From positions 124,001 through 188,000 of the forward strand of contig NW_001799004.1 in the NCBI RefSeq assembly GCF_000165425.1: 64,000 nt of DNA. Reading direction: 5' to 3'. The notes under the pieces are model-generated. The model worked only from the letters and a program-made list of their open reading frames with translations. It was not told where the DNA came from and made no database searches. The stretch comes from Paramecium tetraurelia. Its lineage: Eukaryota; Ciliophora; Oligohymenophorea; Peniculida; Parameciidae. Both the position numbers and the translations under genes were made by a program. Below are positions 11,922-24,417 of the stretch, one piece after another. The first letter of the stretch is position 1; each line of letters starts with the position of its first letter.

Positions 11922-12682
11922 ATGTATAGCCTTTTGACCAACTAACTCATCTTTGACTTCTAACTCAGCTAATAACACAACTATTGGAATATGTATTAGA
12001 ATATGCAACATTATTATTATTCTAATGCGTATGCTTATCCTTATGTAAATCAAACTTAACTCTATCCTTAACCATTTCAATAAATCCCTGCCTAATCTGA
12101 ACAAGGTAAGCTCAACTAACCTATTTTTAGCGTAATGCAAGGAGGATGCTAGTACAACACAGGGTACAAGAAGATCTTTTTTCGAGACTAAAGATGCTGT
12201 ACCTTTTGAATCGAGGGAAACGTTAGAAAAATATATATTGATGATAGTCAATGAGGATGAAGATGTGAATTAAGTGATTTCTTCGTTAAAAAACAAAAAC
12301 CAACTTTCTTTGGCGAGTGTCCTTGAGATCCTATTCCAAAAGCAATAGCAACAACATAAGAGTAGGGAGGAACTCATTAAATTTTGCTTGAGAAAAGCAT
12401 TAAAGTTCATTTTCAGAAAGGTACAGGAAGAAAATGATAAAACAAGTATTTATTAGACTTAATTTCTAAGAGATTAATTTGAAATCCGCATAGAAAAAAT
12501 TCATTGAAATAATAGAACAAGAGACTAAGAAAAATATCATATTGCCATTTAGAAAAAATAGCAAGAATAAAACTATGAATTCAGAATTCTTAAAAGAAAT
12601 ATTTTCTTCTAAAACTTTTGTTCGATATTATGAACAATATTTAAGTAAAAATACAACTTAATATCGTAGATTGTCTAGATGA
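11922..12682 (+). CDS. Unknown protein with Tyr/Gln-rich N terminus
   Basis: ATG at 11922 opens a frame that, after introns 12106-12130 (25 nt, TAG end) and 12446-12470 (25 nt, AAG end), runs 237 codons to TGA 12680-12682. The first 60 residues are a low-complexity Tyr/Gln/Asn/Pro segment (for example QNMQHYYYSNAYAYPYVNQT), prion-like in composition. The rest is a charged helical region, including ESRETLEKYILMIVNEDED and LASVLEILFQKQQQQ, then a basic tail with TFVRYYEQYLSKN. I recognise no domain. The N terminus resembles low-complexity regions of RNA-binding and P-body proteins, but that is only a composition argument. Confidence 0.65.
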
Positions 12683-13477
12683 ATAAATTCAGAAAGACTC
12701 CAAAAAAAAAATCGCTGTCTTATGTAATAAAATATAGAATACAATTTCAGACGATAAAATTGTATAAATTTTTTTTAATCTAGTTTTCTTTCGAAGTTAA
12801 AAGATTGCCTTGGTCTCTATCCAATGTCGAGAAAGTAAAAATAACAGCCAAAGAAATGTTAATGTACTCTACAGATTAGAAATATTGACTAAAATAGATT
12901 TCATATTTACATTTCATCGCATCATAACATAATTAAAAATACTTTCTTTTTTTATTAATTATGAAACAATATCAGTAATACATATTCTTACAATAAACCA
13001 CAGATTACAAATGGCTTTAAAATAATGGGAACTTACACAAACCTATCCCAATTCATTGCAAATACATACTAAAATTATACAGGAAGCATTTCTAGATGAA
13101 GAACCACAAATTGCAGAAATTAAATTGCCATTCTATAAAAATTATCTATACCTAAAATCATTATATTAAAGATTAATATTAATTTTAATTAAATATTGGC
13201 TTATATGAGTTTAATCCAAGTTAGTGTTTATAGTTTATTCCTTTCTTCATGAAAATAGTGTTATTTAATGTCCTTCCTAATTGATTTTCAATGAAAATCG
13301 ATATATTTCTCTCATTATTAATAGTTGTTAAGTCAGAATGCTTTATATATAAAAAGAGAAGAATATATGCATAAATCTATCTAATTTGGAGCCCTTTGCT
13401 AAGTAGACGGACAATTTTATATAGATCCATTACAAAAGGCTAATTGATAAATTTGATTATAGTAATTAATATAATTA
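12683..13477. other. Spacer, no supported gene
   Basis: An AT-rich region between convergent genes. One 66-codon frame from ATG 13011 to TGA 13207 has some protein-like composition, but the overlapping frames are open too and no family is recognised, so I do not call it. Confidence 0.4.
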
Positions 13478-14392
13478 TCATTTTTTTAGGTATATCAATC
13501 CAAAATGATTGGCAGATATCAAACCAACTATGTTATCGTAAATTTACATATTGTCTATGGTGTATTCTTTGCGAATTTAATATTGCTTTAAATGAGTATC
13601 CATTTCAATGATTTCAACATTGCCTTCTTGACAAGCTGAAATAATAAGTGAGTTCATCAACCAGTCAGCATTTGATATAATGTCTTAACATCTAATTCTT
13701 TGGCAGGTTTATTGTATTTGCCTTGTATCGTATAAATCGATGATACCGTTTTCTTGATCGATGGCCATTACATAAGAGTTGTCAAATTTATTATAATTGA
13801 TTTTGCTATATTTTAGTGATTGTCTGGTTTAGAAGGGGAAAATTTAATTAAGTCTTACATCAAAGCGAAAGAGTCCATTCTTATTGGTAATTAGCGATCC
13901 AACATTCCCATCAGCACTTAGACTCAAGTCATAGATTTCTTGATTCTGGAAGACTTAGGTTTGGGAGAGAACCTTTTGAGTGTTGATGTCCCATATAGTT
14001 AGAATTGAATTGATGGAACCAGAAATAATCTTTTGATTATCAACGTTGTCGAAACAAGAAGTCACTTCATTGGATTGAAGATCGACAAGATGATCAATTT
14101 TGTTTTTAGAATACTTGAAGATTTGGAAACTTTCACCTGCAACAACTATTAACTCATTAAGCAACATTAATTGAATAACAAATTTGGAATCAAGATTGAT
14201 TTAAGATTTTTTCTACAAATTATCATCCTTATTTGACAACACTTTTTTAATATTAATCATACCCAATAATTCTTAGGTGCCTTCCCCAAATGTAGACAAT
14301 GCAATCACGGTTTCTTAATCATACTATTTCAATGAACAACCATACAATTCTTTACTATGAATAAACATATAACTATTAATAATACAGTTCAT
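13478..14392 (-). CDS. WD40-like repeat protein
   Basis: A single intronless frame of 304 residues runs from ATG 14392 to TGA 13478-13480. WD-type blades are visible: VTSCFDNVDNQKIISGSINS followed by ILTIWDINTQKVL, then IYDLSLSADGNVGSLITNKN, and DNSYVMAIDQENGIIDLYDT. The strands and the G-(H)...WD spacing fit four to six blades; the first and last blades are weak. The short length suggests either a partial propeller or a small whole one. The protein would serve as an interaction platform; no partner can be inferred. The 3' end lies about 800 nt from the convergent gene at 11922. Confidence 0.7.
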
Positions 14393-14439
14393 AATTTAAT
14401 CGAATAAAAACATTAATAATATTTGCTATTTACATTGAA

Positions 14440-15228
14440 TCAGATATTTAACTCAGAGGGTTTGGCTAATAAATTAAGAATCATTTATTATCTGTCTTTT
14501 TGCATTCTCTTAAAATAATTATCTATCATAGTTTTGTTTAATAATGTGATCAAATTATTTGATATTTAAAATTGATCGTTTTCCTTATATTCTTTATTCA
14601 ATTCTGCATTATATGCTCCCATTTCCTCTTATTTATTTTTGACATTAGCTTTGCTTCTAATATTTACATATATATATAATTTATAAGTAGATTTATTTAT
14701 AAAATTTGCACTTTATATATTCATTCAATATTTTACTAGATGCTCCATTAGCTTGGCTTTAGTATTATATTTAGCTATGAATATTAATTTCTACAATTTT
14801 CAGGTCTATTTTAATAAAAATTATAAATCTAGTAATTGTTTTCTAAATAGAGTTTTTGTACTCCTTCAAATTCTTTTATTATTAAACTGATATTTAAATA
14901 AGGATTGACTGCATGATATACATCATGTCAATGTTCATTTCCAAGTGAGGTTTTAATTTATTGGGTAGTAAAGCATAGTTTTATATTAACTGGCTATTGT
15001 ATCAGAGTTGATAGATGTCTAAATTATAACTTCATTTGCCAGCTTAAACACATAGTTTAATCCATTTGATGATTATTAAATGGTTTGAGATTGAGTTCTT
15101 GGAGCAGATCTGAGGGTGAATATTTGAACTGATAAGTTTGATACAGTAATTTTATACAGCTGATTGTTGTTAATCAAGTTTAAGACGCTGTCTAAGGTAT
15201 CTTAGAATAATAAGAAATGGCTAAGCAT
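14440..15228 (-). pseudogene. Fragmentary gene, frames not reconcilable
   Basis: From ATG 15228 a convincing frame encodes an alpha/beta sequence (for example LNLINNNQLYKITVSNLSVQ) for about 110 codons, then hits TGA just after NLTWK. Two other frames then look protein-like in succession: one with NPYLNISLIIKEFEGVQKLY, and a last one ending KRMQKDRQQMILNLLAKPSE before TGA 14440-14442. No GT...AG segment of ciliate size joins the first two. Either one or two bases are wrong here or this is a decayed gene. It lies 47 nt upstream of the WD40-like gene on the same strand. No family recognised. Confidence 0.4.
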
Positions 15229-15630
15229 TTGGGAATGCAAAATTGAATATGTTTTTAACTAAGGCAATTTAAATTCATTAGATTAAGGAATTATACAGTT
15301 ACAATTTAAGGAGTTACTTTTGCGAAGGCACCTATATATATTATGGAATTTATGTTGAATTGGGATATGAGCAGTTGAAATTTAAGAGAGGGGAGGAGAG
15401 GTGTAGATTTTTGATTTTCGAGTTTAAGGGGATAGAATAAAATATATTAATAAAATAACAAAAAGAAACACTAAATAAGGGGATTTTTAAAAAAAATTAA
15501 AAAAGATACGACACATACTTAAATTGTAAATACCATAAAGTTAAAAAGTTAAATTAAGGAAGGGGGAGGTGTGCTGGGAATGACGAATCTTTTTAGTTAA
15601 AGATCAAAATTTAAATATAAAAGAAGCAGA
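15229..15630. other. Spacer with promoter of the SIZ-type gene
   Basis: About 400 nt between divergent genes. It includes a stretch that could add 5' codons to the fragmentary gene (a GAFAKVTPQI frame joined by a putative 44-nt intron), but that stretch has no ATG. A short G-rich patch, gggggaggtgtgctggg at 15560-15577, is the only composition break. No motif recognised. Confidence 0.4.
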
Positions 15631-18615
15631 ATGTCTGGACAACCTCATTACAAGTAAGAAAGCATTCCAATATTTAGTTTTCTGAATGTGCCGAATTTTG
15701 GCATGTTGAATCCTTAAAATACTCAGATATCTTAAGTGTACGAGAAGGCTATTAAAGAGGCTGTGAATAGTGTGCATTTATAAAAATTAGGAAAAAAACA
15801 ACTATAATAAATTGCAAAAGAACTGAATATACCTGAAAAAAAAAAAAAAGAAGAAATTATTAGCTCAATTCCTACACAACTTCTACAATTTTTGATATAA
15901 GTTGATCCTTCAAGACCTGTGGAATAGCTTCTTCAACACCAACCAAACCTTCAAAACAACGAGAGCATAGTGGCCATCTTAAAGAAATTTTAAGGAAGCA
16001 TAATCAATAGAGCACAATCATTCCCATAACAACCACAAATGCAGCGAGCCATTCCATAAATCCTGGCAAATCCATACATGAACTATGTATTGAATTCATT
16101 TAAAATTTAAGATGGTCCTCCCATAAGCATAGCAATAGCAACAATTATTACAATACAATCCATTAATGAATATGAATCTCTATCAATAACAGATGAGATA
16201 AAATACCCCACAATAATTTTACTATCAATATAACAGTATGCATTCTACATTATTTAGATCAATGGAATGAATCCATTACAATTCCATAAACAGAAATTTA
16301 ACAACTCCTCATGTGTCCATGTAAGTAAGAAAATTCATTTATTCCTAGAATCATTCCCGCCAAAAGAGTTACTAATGAGGAAGTTAAATGCATTAATTGC
16401 GATAACAAACTTCATATTTCCTGTATGAAATTGTAGCCCAACGATGTCAAGATGTTCGAATGTCCAGTTTGCATTCTCAGCAAAATTGACCCACTCAATC
16501 AAATTATAAAAGTTCTTGCTAAACCAACCCTGATGAATGCTAATTCAAGCACACTCAGTTTCATGCTTACTGCTGAAGAATTCCAGTATCACCTTTTTAT
16601 ATATGCATAGTCAATTATAAGATCGCTCATTTTAATACTAAGTAGAATTGAGATCAATTAGACTTGATGCTAAATACATGAATGAAATTACTTGGCCTGA
16701 TTTCTGTGAAATCTCAATCAATCAGCAACGTCTTGTGGAACTAAAACCACTTAAATCAAATAGCAGTCTAAAAAAAAGAAAGGACGAAATTCAGATCATT
16801 CCCTTCCAGCATAACAATATTACTCTCTCCATCAAATAAGGCTACAATCAAATCATAATCAAAGATGGACAAAATTTCCAAGAACCCAAAGCATAGTTTA
16901 AATTGTGCGAAGAGTATAACCTTATTATTAATATATTAGTGGAGTCTATGCACAAGCCATTTACTTGACAAAGAAGAGACCACATTAAGAATTGATCAAT
17001 CAGATTAAATAAAATAAAGAGTGTCTTAAAACTAAGGAAGAGTGTATACAACTCATTTAAAAAGCATGTGTGGCTGAAAAGACGGATAATGATGTTCAAA
17101 TTGATAAAATCACCATCAAAGTTTCACTCAAGTGTCAATTTGATTCTCAAATGATCTAGACTCCTGCTAGAGGAAAGTTTTGTGCACATGTCTAATGTTT
17201 CTCTCTTGAAAATACCATCACTATTAATGCTGGTACATCAAAGAAGTGGAAATGCCCTGTTTGCAAGAAAAAGATTTTTGATATCATGATCGATTAGTAT
17301 TAATTGCAATTATTGGAACAATATAGAAATAACAAAGAAAACATTAAGGAAGTCGTTTTTGATTAAAATGTATTTTATTTATTCCATCTCTAGGGTGAAA
17401 TAGTGTAAGAGATCAAAGAAGAATTGGAAGAGTCTGAAGAAGAATAAGTTAGTATCAATAAGCAGAATCAATTAGAAGAATAACAAAAACAAGCACTTTA
17501 ATAGTTGGCAGATCCAACGCTTCTACGACTCATTATGATGAACCCTACAACTCTGATTTAGATGCAATTGTATTAAAAACAAATGGGCTAAATTTCGGTC
17601 CTGTAGTAACAACAACAAATTTAATAATAACAGATGTAGCATAAAGAGAAGAATGAAAATGTCAACACTTATTAAAATAAGTCATAGTTAAAATAATTAG
17701 TTGAATCAAATTTATCTAATATTGAAGGGAAGTAAAATTCATTACAATAATTATTGTCTCAATAGACAATTACAAAGCCTAAATTCATAAAATTTAAAAA
17801 ATTTGAAGCTTGGTTAGATGAAGTATCTTAATAAGAGCTTGCTTAAAAGAATTTAGAAAAACAGATAAATGATCAAATAAACGAAGATTAATAAAATTTA
17901 GAACAAAATTAATCCTAATAATAATAAGATTCATAATAATTGGAAAAGTAATAATAATAATAATTACAATCCGAATAATAGTAGTCAATCTAATAACAAC
18001 AATAATAATAATTATTATAATAGCAATAATAACAACAACAACAACAATAATAACAATAATAATAATAATAATAACAATTATAAGCTACACATCAAGAAAA
18101 TGATAAACCAACATAAAAATCTAATAGATTGAAAGAAAGAATGGTTAGAGTAATAAAAAAATAATTTTCTGAATTTATTAGAAAGAATTTTGCTAACAAT
18201 GTAAATGTTTCTGCTGAGAACAATGTTAAAAATCCTTAATAGACATAATAATAATAATAAAGTGCCACTAAAAAATATATCTATAAACTTTCTGAAGAGA
18301 AACCTAAAATTAATACTACTACTCAATTCACAAAAATGTTGGCTGATCAGATCATTATGCAAAATCCTGGTCAAATTGAAAAACAGCATGAAGATTTGAA
18401 ATCTTTTGGGGAGGAGTAATTAAAATCATTATAAGCTTTTCTCCCTTAAGGGTTTACTAATCCATAATCTGTATTTTAATAATAAATAGTCAATTAAAAA
18501 TAATCCGATTCTAATGCTTAGATTTAAAAAGTATTAAGTAATTAGAATCCAACCCTTGTTGGATAACAACCATAACCATAATAATAATAATAACAACAAC
18601 AACAACAATAATAAC

Positions 18616-18658
<43 letters not shown>

Positions 18659-18800
18659 GTAATAATAGTAATAATAGTAATAAGTTCCTTAATAAAAAAT
18701 GAAAGAAAAATCTTTACAAAAAATAAAATCTCCTCAACCCAGTGCCAGCCTTGAGGATAAAAATGGAAAAAATATGGATAATCCAATTTGCATAGATTGA
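15631..18800 (+). CDS. SIZ1: SUMO E3 ligase, SIZ/PIAS family (SAP-PHD-PINIT-SP-RING)
   Basis: With six introns (16087-16111, about 16231-16252, 16326-16349, 16584-16608, 16911-16936 and 17371-17394) the frame is exactly 1008 codons. Domain order: SAP-like helix pair (LGKKQLQQIAKELNI, near residue 55); PHD finger (CPC...CINC...HISC...CPVC, near residues 210-260); PINIT region (SIRLDAKYMNEITWPDFCEI); SP-RING (VSLKCQFDSQMIQTPARGKF, then CAHVQCFSLEN and WKCPVCKKKI). This layout is that of plant SIZ1; animal PIAS and yeast Siz proteins lack the PHD. The SP-RING recruits SUMO-loaded UBC9, so the enzyme should SUMOylate nuclear proteins. After about residue 560 the protein is low-complexity, Gln-rich, with two polyglutamine tracts written mostly as TAA/TAG, and it ends NPICID-TGA. 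Confidence 0.92.
18579..18683 (+). repeat. Polyglutamine tract of 35 codons (TAA/TAG/CAA)
   Basis: Thirty-five successive Gln codons inside the SIZ-type gene, chiefly TAA with some CAA and TAG. A second, interrupted run lies at about 17985-18080. On the other strand they read as Ile/Val runs, which makes false open frames. A pure trinucleotide array like this is expected to vary in length between strains. Confidence 0.9.
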
Positions 18801-19490
18801 TCATAATACATTTTTTTTTTACAAAAATTAAATTAAATAAATATCATTATTAAATTAATATAAAATAGTTTTCTAATCAATTTTTGTCAAAAATTTTTAG
18901 AATTTTTCACTAGATATGAAAAGTAGAAGAAAACATAAAGAATAAATTCTGTGATCTAAATTATAATTTTTTGATTCCTTTAAATTTTTTTATATTAAAA
19001 TAATACCATCATTATTTTGAATTATATTCTTAAAGATCAAATGGTGAATCTGTTTTAGAGTAAAAATTAAATATTTTCTGCTAATTTAATTCTAGAAGAA
19101 GTAAAATGCTTTGAATTATGACCAAAGATTAAAACTCGAATTATGAATATGCACTAGTCTTCTTAATAAATTTTATAATGATACTCAAAATTCATTTTAT
19201 GACAATTGACAGATTTTATTCTTTCACAGGTTAATTTTTGAACAAACTAGATAGTTTATATCAATCTGAAGAATCTTCAAATTTCAACCTTGTCAACATA
19301 TTTAAATATTACTATTTTTCATAATTTAATTTGAAGATTCAAAATGAGCAAATAGTTTAAGGAAAAATCAATAAATTATTTTTTCAAACTAATAAATAAA
19401 GGCTTCTACGATGAATATATAATTATATATAAAATATAAGAGATATTAATAATTTTGAGTCTTAAATTGATTGATTGAATAATAATAATT
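18801..19490. other. Spacer between convergent genes
   Basis: Very AT-rich; it separates the SIZ-type gene from PAF-AH copy A. The last 75 nt belong to the duplicated segment shared with 37166-38762. Nothing else seen. Confidence 0.5.
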
Positions 19491-21012
19491 TCAACAAAAT
19501 AATTTATTTTCTTCAATACTGAATATTTTTTATTGTAAAAACTTGGTTGTTAATGAGTTGATTAGACTATTGATTTTGAATACATTGTCATCAGTTCTTA
19601 ATTCACCAATTAATACCATTTCAGCAGCAATTAAATAAGTAAGATCAACTGGATAAGCATGATCTAAACCTTTGATTTTATGATGTTCAATAGATGTATT
19701 AAAATCTAAAAAGTCCTTTAGTAATTTAGGATCAAAACATTCTTATTTAACTCTAATTTTATCTTTACTAAGAATCAAAGTCTTAGATTTCACTTATTTA
19801 TGCATTTATTCTTAAGTAAATGGGAATAACCATGGATCATAAGCAATAACATTATTAACATCGACTTCTTAAGCAACACTAAGAACAGTTGCACCTCCAA
19901 ATGAATGACCAATTAAATTAATTGATAATGGTTTAAAATCAAAGAATACATCTTTAATTTGATTTGAATTCAATGTATTAATTAATTATTAAACTTGTTC
20001 AGTTCTCCATTCTAAATGAGCTGCTCTAACTTTTTAATATTTTTCAATTGTTTCTGGATAATTACCTGTATTATACATTTTAGTTCCTTTAGTATCCCAA
20101 GGATATACTAAATCATAATGTTATAATGAAAATACAACATATCCTTCACTTGCTAATTATTAACATAATGCTGTATATGCATTTCTATGTTATGAAAATC
20201 CATGACTAAATATAATTACATCTAATTCTGTATTTAATAATGGTTATTCAACACTTGCTGTAAAATTAATGAAACTATATTTAAATATATTAATTACTTT
20301 AAGAAACCTAATCCAATATCAAATACCCATTCAGATGGAACCCATTTAGTTTATAAAACAGATATTTCATACAATTATTTAGCAAATTTATTATTAGGTA
20401 ACCATTTATATTTAATATCTTCTTATTTATTATCAGCACATGGATAATAAACAGATGTATCAGTTGATAAACTATCATTTAATTTGATTTATTTATAACA
20501 AGTTCTATATTTACCTGTTGTCTTTGGAAATTCATAAACAGGATAACTTATTAAAGTCCAAATATATAAAATAGTTAATACAGCTGCTACTTAACATAAT
20601 ATTTTATCTGCAAATTACAATGCCTATTAATATAAAATGATCGAATACTCTATCAAAAAAGAAGAATGTATATGCTGCCATAATAAGAATTGAATTAAAT
20701 CTAAATCCTTCAAAAAAGTATTTCAATATTAACCATATACATAATCCAAAGAATCCAAATAAATCAAAATATGAATTATGATTAGCATGACTATTTCTAT
20801 TCAATTTATTTATTAATTATACTTTTTCACAGGTCCAACATTATCTAAATCCACTAATTTTTATTGAATTGGAAATATCACTGATTACATTTCGATCAAA
20901 ATACAGAATACAACATGAGCAGCCAATATAAATTCGAATATAAACACCTTTCTCATATATTAAATATTTATTATTTTTAATAATCAAATCAATTATCATT
21001 AGATATAATTGT
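19416..21012. repeat. Duplicated segment, copy A (PAF-AH)
   Basis: About 1.6 kb repeated in the same orientation at 37166-38762, exactly 17,750 nt away. By eye I count fewer than ten substitutions and no gaps. It holds a complete gene plus about 75 nt downstream and 56 nt upstream. Sequence similarity stops abruptly on both sides. Confidence 0.95.
19491..20956 (-). CDS. Membrane-anchored PAF-acetylhydrolase-like lipase, copy A
   Basis: A 463-residue product after introns of 26, 25 and 23 nt. The amino third has several hydrophobic segments (around FILAAHVVFCILI, FDLFGFFGLCIWLILKYFF, ILIMAAYTFFFF, VAAVLTILYIWTLI), so it should sit in a membrane. The catalytic part is an alpha/beta hydrolase of the plasma PAF-acetylhydrolase / PLA2G7 type: LDVIIFSHGFSQHRNAY, then SLQHYD, the nucleophile elbow LIGHSFGGATVLS, VIAYDPWLFPF (likely acid) and GLDHAYPVDL (likely His). 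Such enzymes cleave short or oxidised sn-2 acyl chains from phospholipids. The end is FSIEENKLFC-TGA. It is almost identical to copy B at 37241-38706. Confidence 0.9.
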
Positions 21013-21200
21013 ATTCGAAATTAATCTCAAAACAATATTTCACTTTTTAATTCATTTAAGATTAGCTTTCATAAATTATTGAATGTATTTTTACTGTGTT
21101 TGATTCGAAATGGTTGGATTTTATATATATAGAATCTTATGATTATTATTAATATAACAACCTTTTTAATTAATTAATTCAAATTCAAAAAAATAGAAAA

Positions 21201-24200
21201 ATGGACTTCATTATAAAAATTGGAATAGATGGTCATCAATTCCTTTTAACACTTTAAGCAGAGAATAAACGGTATTAATTGCATAAGATTTTAGATTACA
21301 ATATCTGTAAGAATAAATTTAGATTGAAACAAAAGTTGAAGTGAAGAATTAATTACTTTTAACAAAGAAAGGAGTCAAATTGGAAGATTTAAATTAATTT
21401 GATGTTGATCAATAATTGCAATAAACAGTGTAATAGTTTCCAGATGAAAAAAAATTTTATGTAATATACAAATAATATTGGAATAGACCATATATTTATT
21501 TGATCTAAGCGAAAACCCTGAACAAGTTGTTTACCCATTTCCAAAATATGAACCTAAAATGGACCTTAAATAGTTGTTACTTTCAGAACAAGCAAAAGAA
21601 ACTCTTATTAATTTGAACTCGAACATAATTAATCATGAGAAAATATTCTTTTAGCATTTACAAAATTTGAAGAATAAATACATACCTTATTAGTAAAAGG
21701 TCAAACAATTGGAAAAGATTGGATAAGATTTGGAAAATCAAATTTAATCCTTTGATATTGTATTAAAAATGAGTAGAACTACTTATAAGAACACCAAAGC
21801 CAAGAAAGAGGAGTTGACAAAAAAATAAAAAGAATCTTTGGAAAGAAATCTGTAAACGGTTAAGAAATTTGACGACAGTTTAGAGTAACTAAAAAAAATA
21901 GAATTGCATGCTGCATTACAAACAAATTCACAAAAATATTTAAGTGACATTTATTACAAACCAGAATCAATGCTTAAATGGAAAAATAGTTGTTTAAATA
22001 CTTAATAAAATTTAAAACAAAAAATTGATAAACTTAATTAAGCAATTTCCAAATCAAAATAAAAGATAAAGAACGAAAAAACAGAAAACATGACTCAATG
22101 TTTATCAAGCTACAAAGCAAATTAACAATAATACTAATAATTCATATAAGAAAATAAATCATTATTGCAATCTGTAGTCTAATCCACTATTGATGGTAAA
22201 TGTATTTTTAATAATTAGAATACAATACTTTAAGACAATATATGATTGATTTTTCATAGGACATTAACGATGAACCAGCTATGTATTATTTATCTTAATT
22301 TGAATTATCTTAAGAGCAAATGAAATAATTTGAGGATGCAGTTACTCATATCGGTGATCATTTAGAAAAAAGTATTGATATTTAAATAATCTTAGCTAAA
22401 TAAGTATTTATGTAATTCACGTAATTAAAATAATAGAATATGTCTAAGATTTTGAAGGTATTTTAAAACTTAAGAGCTCTTGACAAAGAATTTGAATAAC
22501 ATAATGAAAAAATAAAATAATATGATGAGGAAGTGGAAAAAATGGAGAAAGACTTTTCGTATCTTTTGAATCCTGTTTTATTACCATAAGCTTACTAATA
22601 AGCTTTAATAGAAACAAGCAGAAGGAAAGAATTTAGAGATATTTTCGATAAGAAAATAAAATCATTAATGTCATTAATAGATCAAGAAAAGGACAAAAGG
22701 AAAAAATTCTTATAGTAGTATGGTAGGATATTGCCATAAGATTTTATTGGATAACTAAAAAATTTGACTCCATCAATCCAGATTATTAATGCCTTTGCGG
22801 ATGCTGAATTGCCAAACATAACTGGTTTACACACTGACACATTTAAGAAAAGATAAGATAATGATCTTGATTAATTAAAATAATAAATAGAAGACTTGAA
22901 TTAGCAATGCAAGCAAACTCATCTTTTTTATTAAGAGAAAACCACTAAGAAATCTTCAACCTATATTGATTTACTCTAATTGACTGCCAAGAATTCAATG
23001 AAGATGTTCATTTAAAGGGCTGAAAATAAACCATTATCATCAATTGATATCAATACTGATAAATCCTAAAGAGAAAATGATTCAAAACTAATAAACTTGA
23101 AGAATGAATTTAGTGAATAATTAAATAATCAGAAACAAGAATAAGAAAAATTGAAAATAAAACTATAGAAGTAAGAGTAAGATTTTGAGTCCAAATTAGT
23201 GGAAATTGATAATAAAAATAATATCATTACAGAACTTTAGTAGAAAATAGAATCCCTCTAAAATAACACTGTAAAATTAAAGGACGATTTAAATAAATAT
23301 GTAGGTAAATGTGAGAATTTAGAAATTAATTTAATTTAAAAGAATAGTGAAATTTCTAAATTACAATAATTGTAGAAATAACTCAATGATCAATTAACTT
23401 AATCTAAACAAATATAATAAGATTTAATTAAACACAAATAGTCAATCTAATAATAATGCGAAACTCAAAATGATCAAATTAATGAATTAGACTTGTTAAA
23501 TAAATAATATTTACAGTAGGTGTAGGATTATTATGATTAAGTAGAAACTCTTTAAAACGAGAGTGAAAAGTTGAAATCGAAACTTAAGATGGTCGAATTA
23601 GAAAGGGATAATAAATAAATTGAATTGGAAAAACAAATATAAGTCTACAATGAATTATTAGAAGATTATCTAGAAAAGAATTCCTAATTGGATAATTTGA
23701 ATTAAGACTAAAATGAATAGGTATAAAAGGACTTGAAATTAGAAGAAGATCAAAAGGCTCTTTAAAACAAAATAGACAATTTGGATTTAGCCTTACAACA
23801 GAAAAATAATGATTTAATTTTGATGAAAAATCACGATTAATTGCAATTATTGAAAGCACAAGATGATTTTAAAGAAATACAACTATAATATGAGGATAAA
23901 ATTAATTCTTTAACTTAAGAAAATTTGGATATGACAATTCAGATTCAATCCTTAAAAGGTTAGATTGACTATTTGAATCAAAAACAGAAATCGGAGAATA
24001 TTATTGAAGTACAATAAAAACTCAAATTATCCGATCCCTAATTTTAATTTGATTTATCTACAATTCAAATTGGCAAATAGAGTATTTTCATTCCTGCTTA
24101 AAATGATGTTTATGTTCCTTTATTACTAAAAAATATCTAGGTTTCAAATATATCTGATGACTCCTTGTCAAACACTAGCATAGATTCATCAATAAAATAA

Positions 24201-24417
24201 AAATTATATAGAGTTTAATTAACTTCAATCCCATAAACATTAAGAGAATTCATTATGTATTTTTATATATATTTTTAGGGATACTGGTTTATTATTCATT
24301 TCAGAAGTTAGTAATATCACTGAAACAGAAGAGTACTTTTAGATTAGTGTGAAATAACCGAATTATATAATAGGATTTGAAGGTTAGGATAACTAGATCA
24401 AAAGTTTTACTCTATGA
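21201..24417 (+). CDS. Coiled-coil scaffold, possibly ATG11/FIP200-like
   Basis: Four introns (23, 26, 23 and 22 nt; the first near 21270, the second near 21461, the third near 22198, the last near 24256) leave 1041 codons. Order: an N-terminal ubiquitin-like fold of about 80 residues (MDFIIKIGIDGHQFLLTL, ending in TIYLFDLSENPEQVVYPF), a helical middle, about 500 residues of coiled coil, and a beta-rich C-terminal domain beginning near IQIGKQSIFIPAQNDVYVPL. ATG11 and FIP200 share this plan: a ubiquitin-like start with a YLFD/VFDR strand, long coiled coil and a terminal claw. If so, it would be the autophagy-initiation scaffold that binds ULK1/ATG1. Sequence similarity is weak; the match is by architecture and a few motifs. 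Confidence 0.72.

Noticed and set aside
13011-13210. A 66-codon plus-strand frame of protein-like composition
   Set aside because: All frames are easily open here with one stop codon; no family match, no splice pattern, and no conserved neighbour.
18019-18690. Trinucleotide arrays as a CRISPR-like or satellite array
   Set aside because: They are in-frame Gln codons within the SIZ-type gene; there are no spacers.
18511-18804. Minus-strand frame with long Ile/Val runs, looks like a membrane segment
   Set aside because: It is the complement of the TAA/TAG polyglutamine tract.
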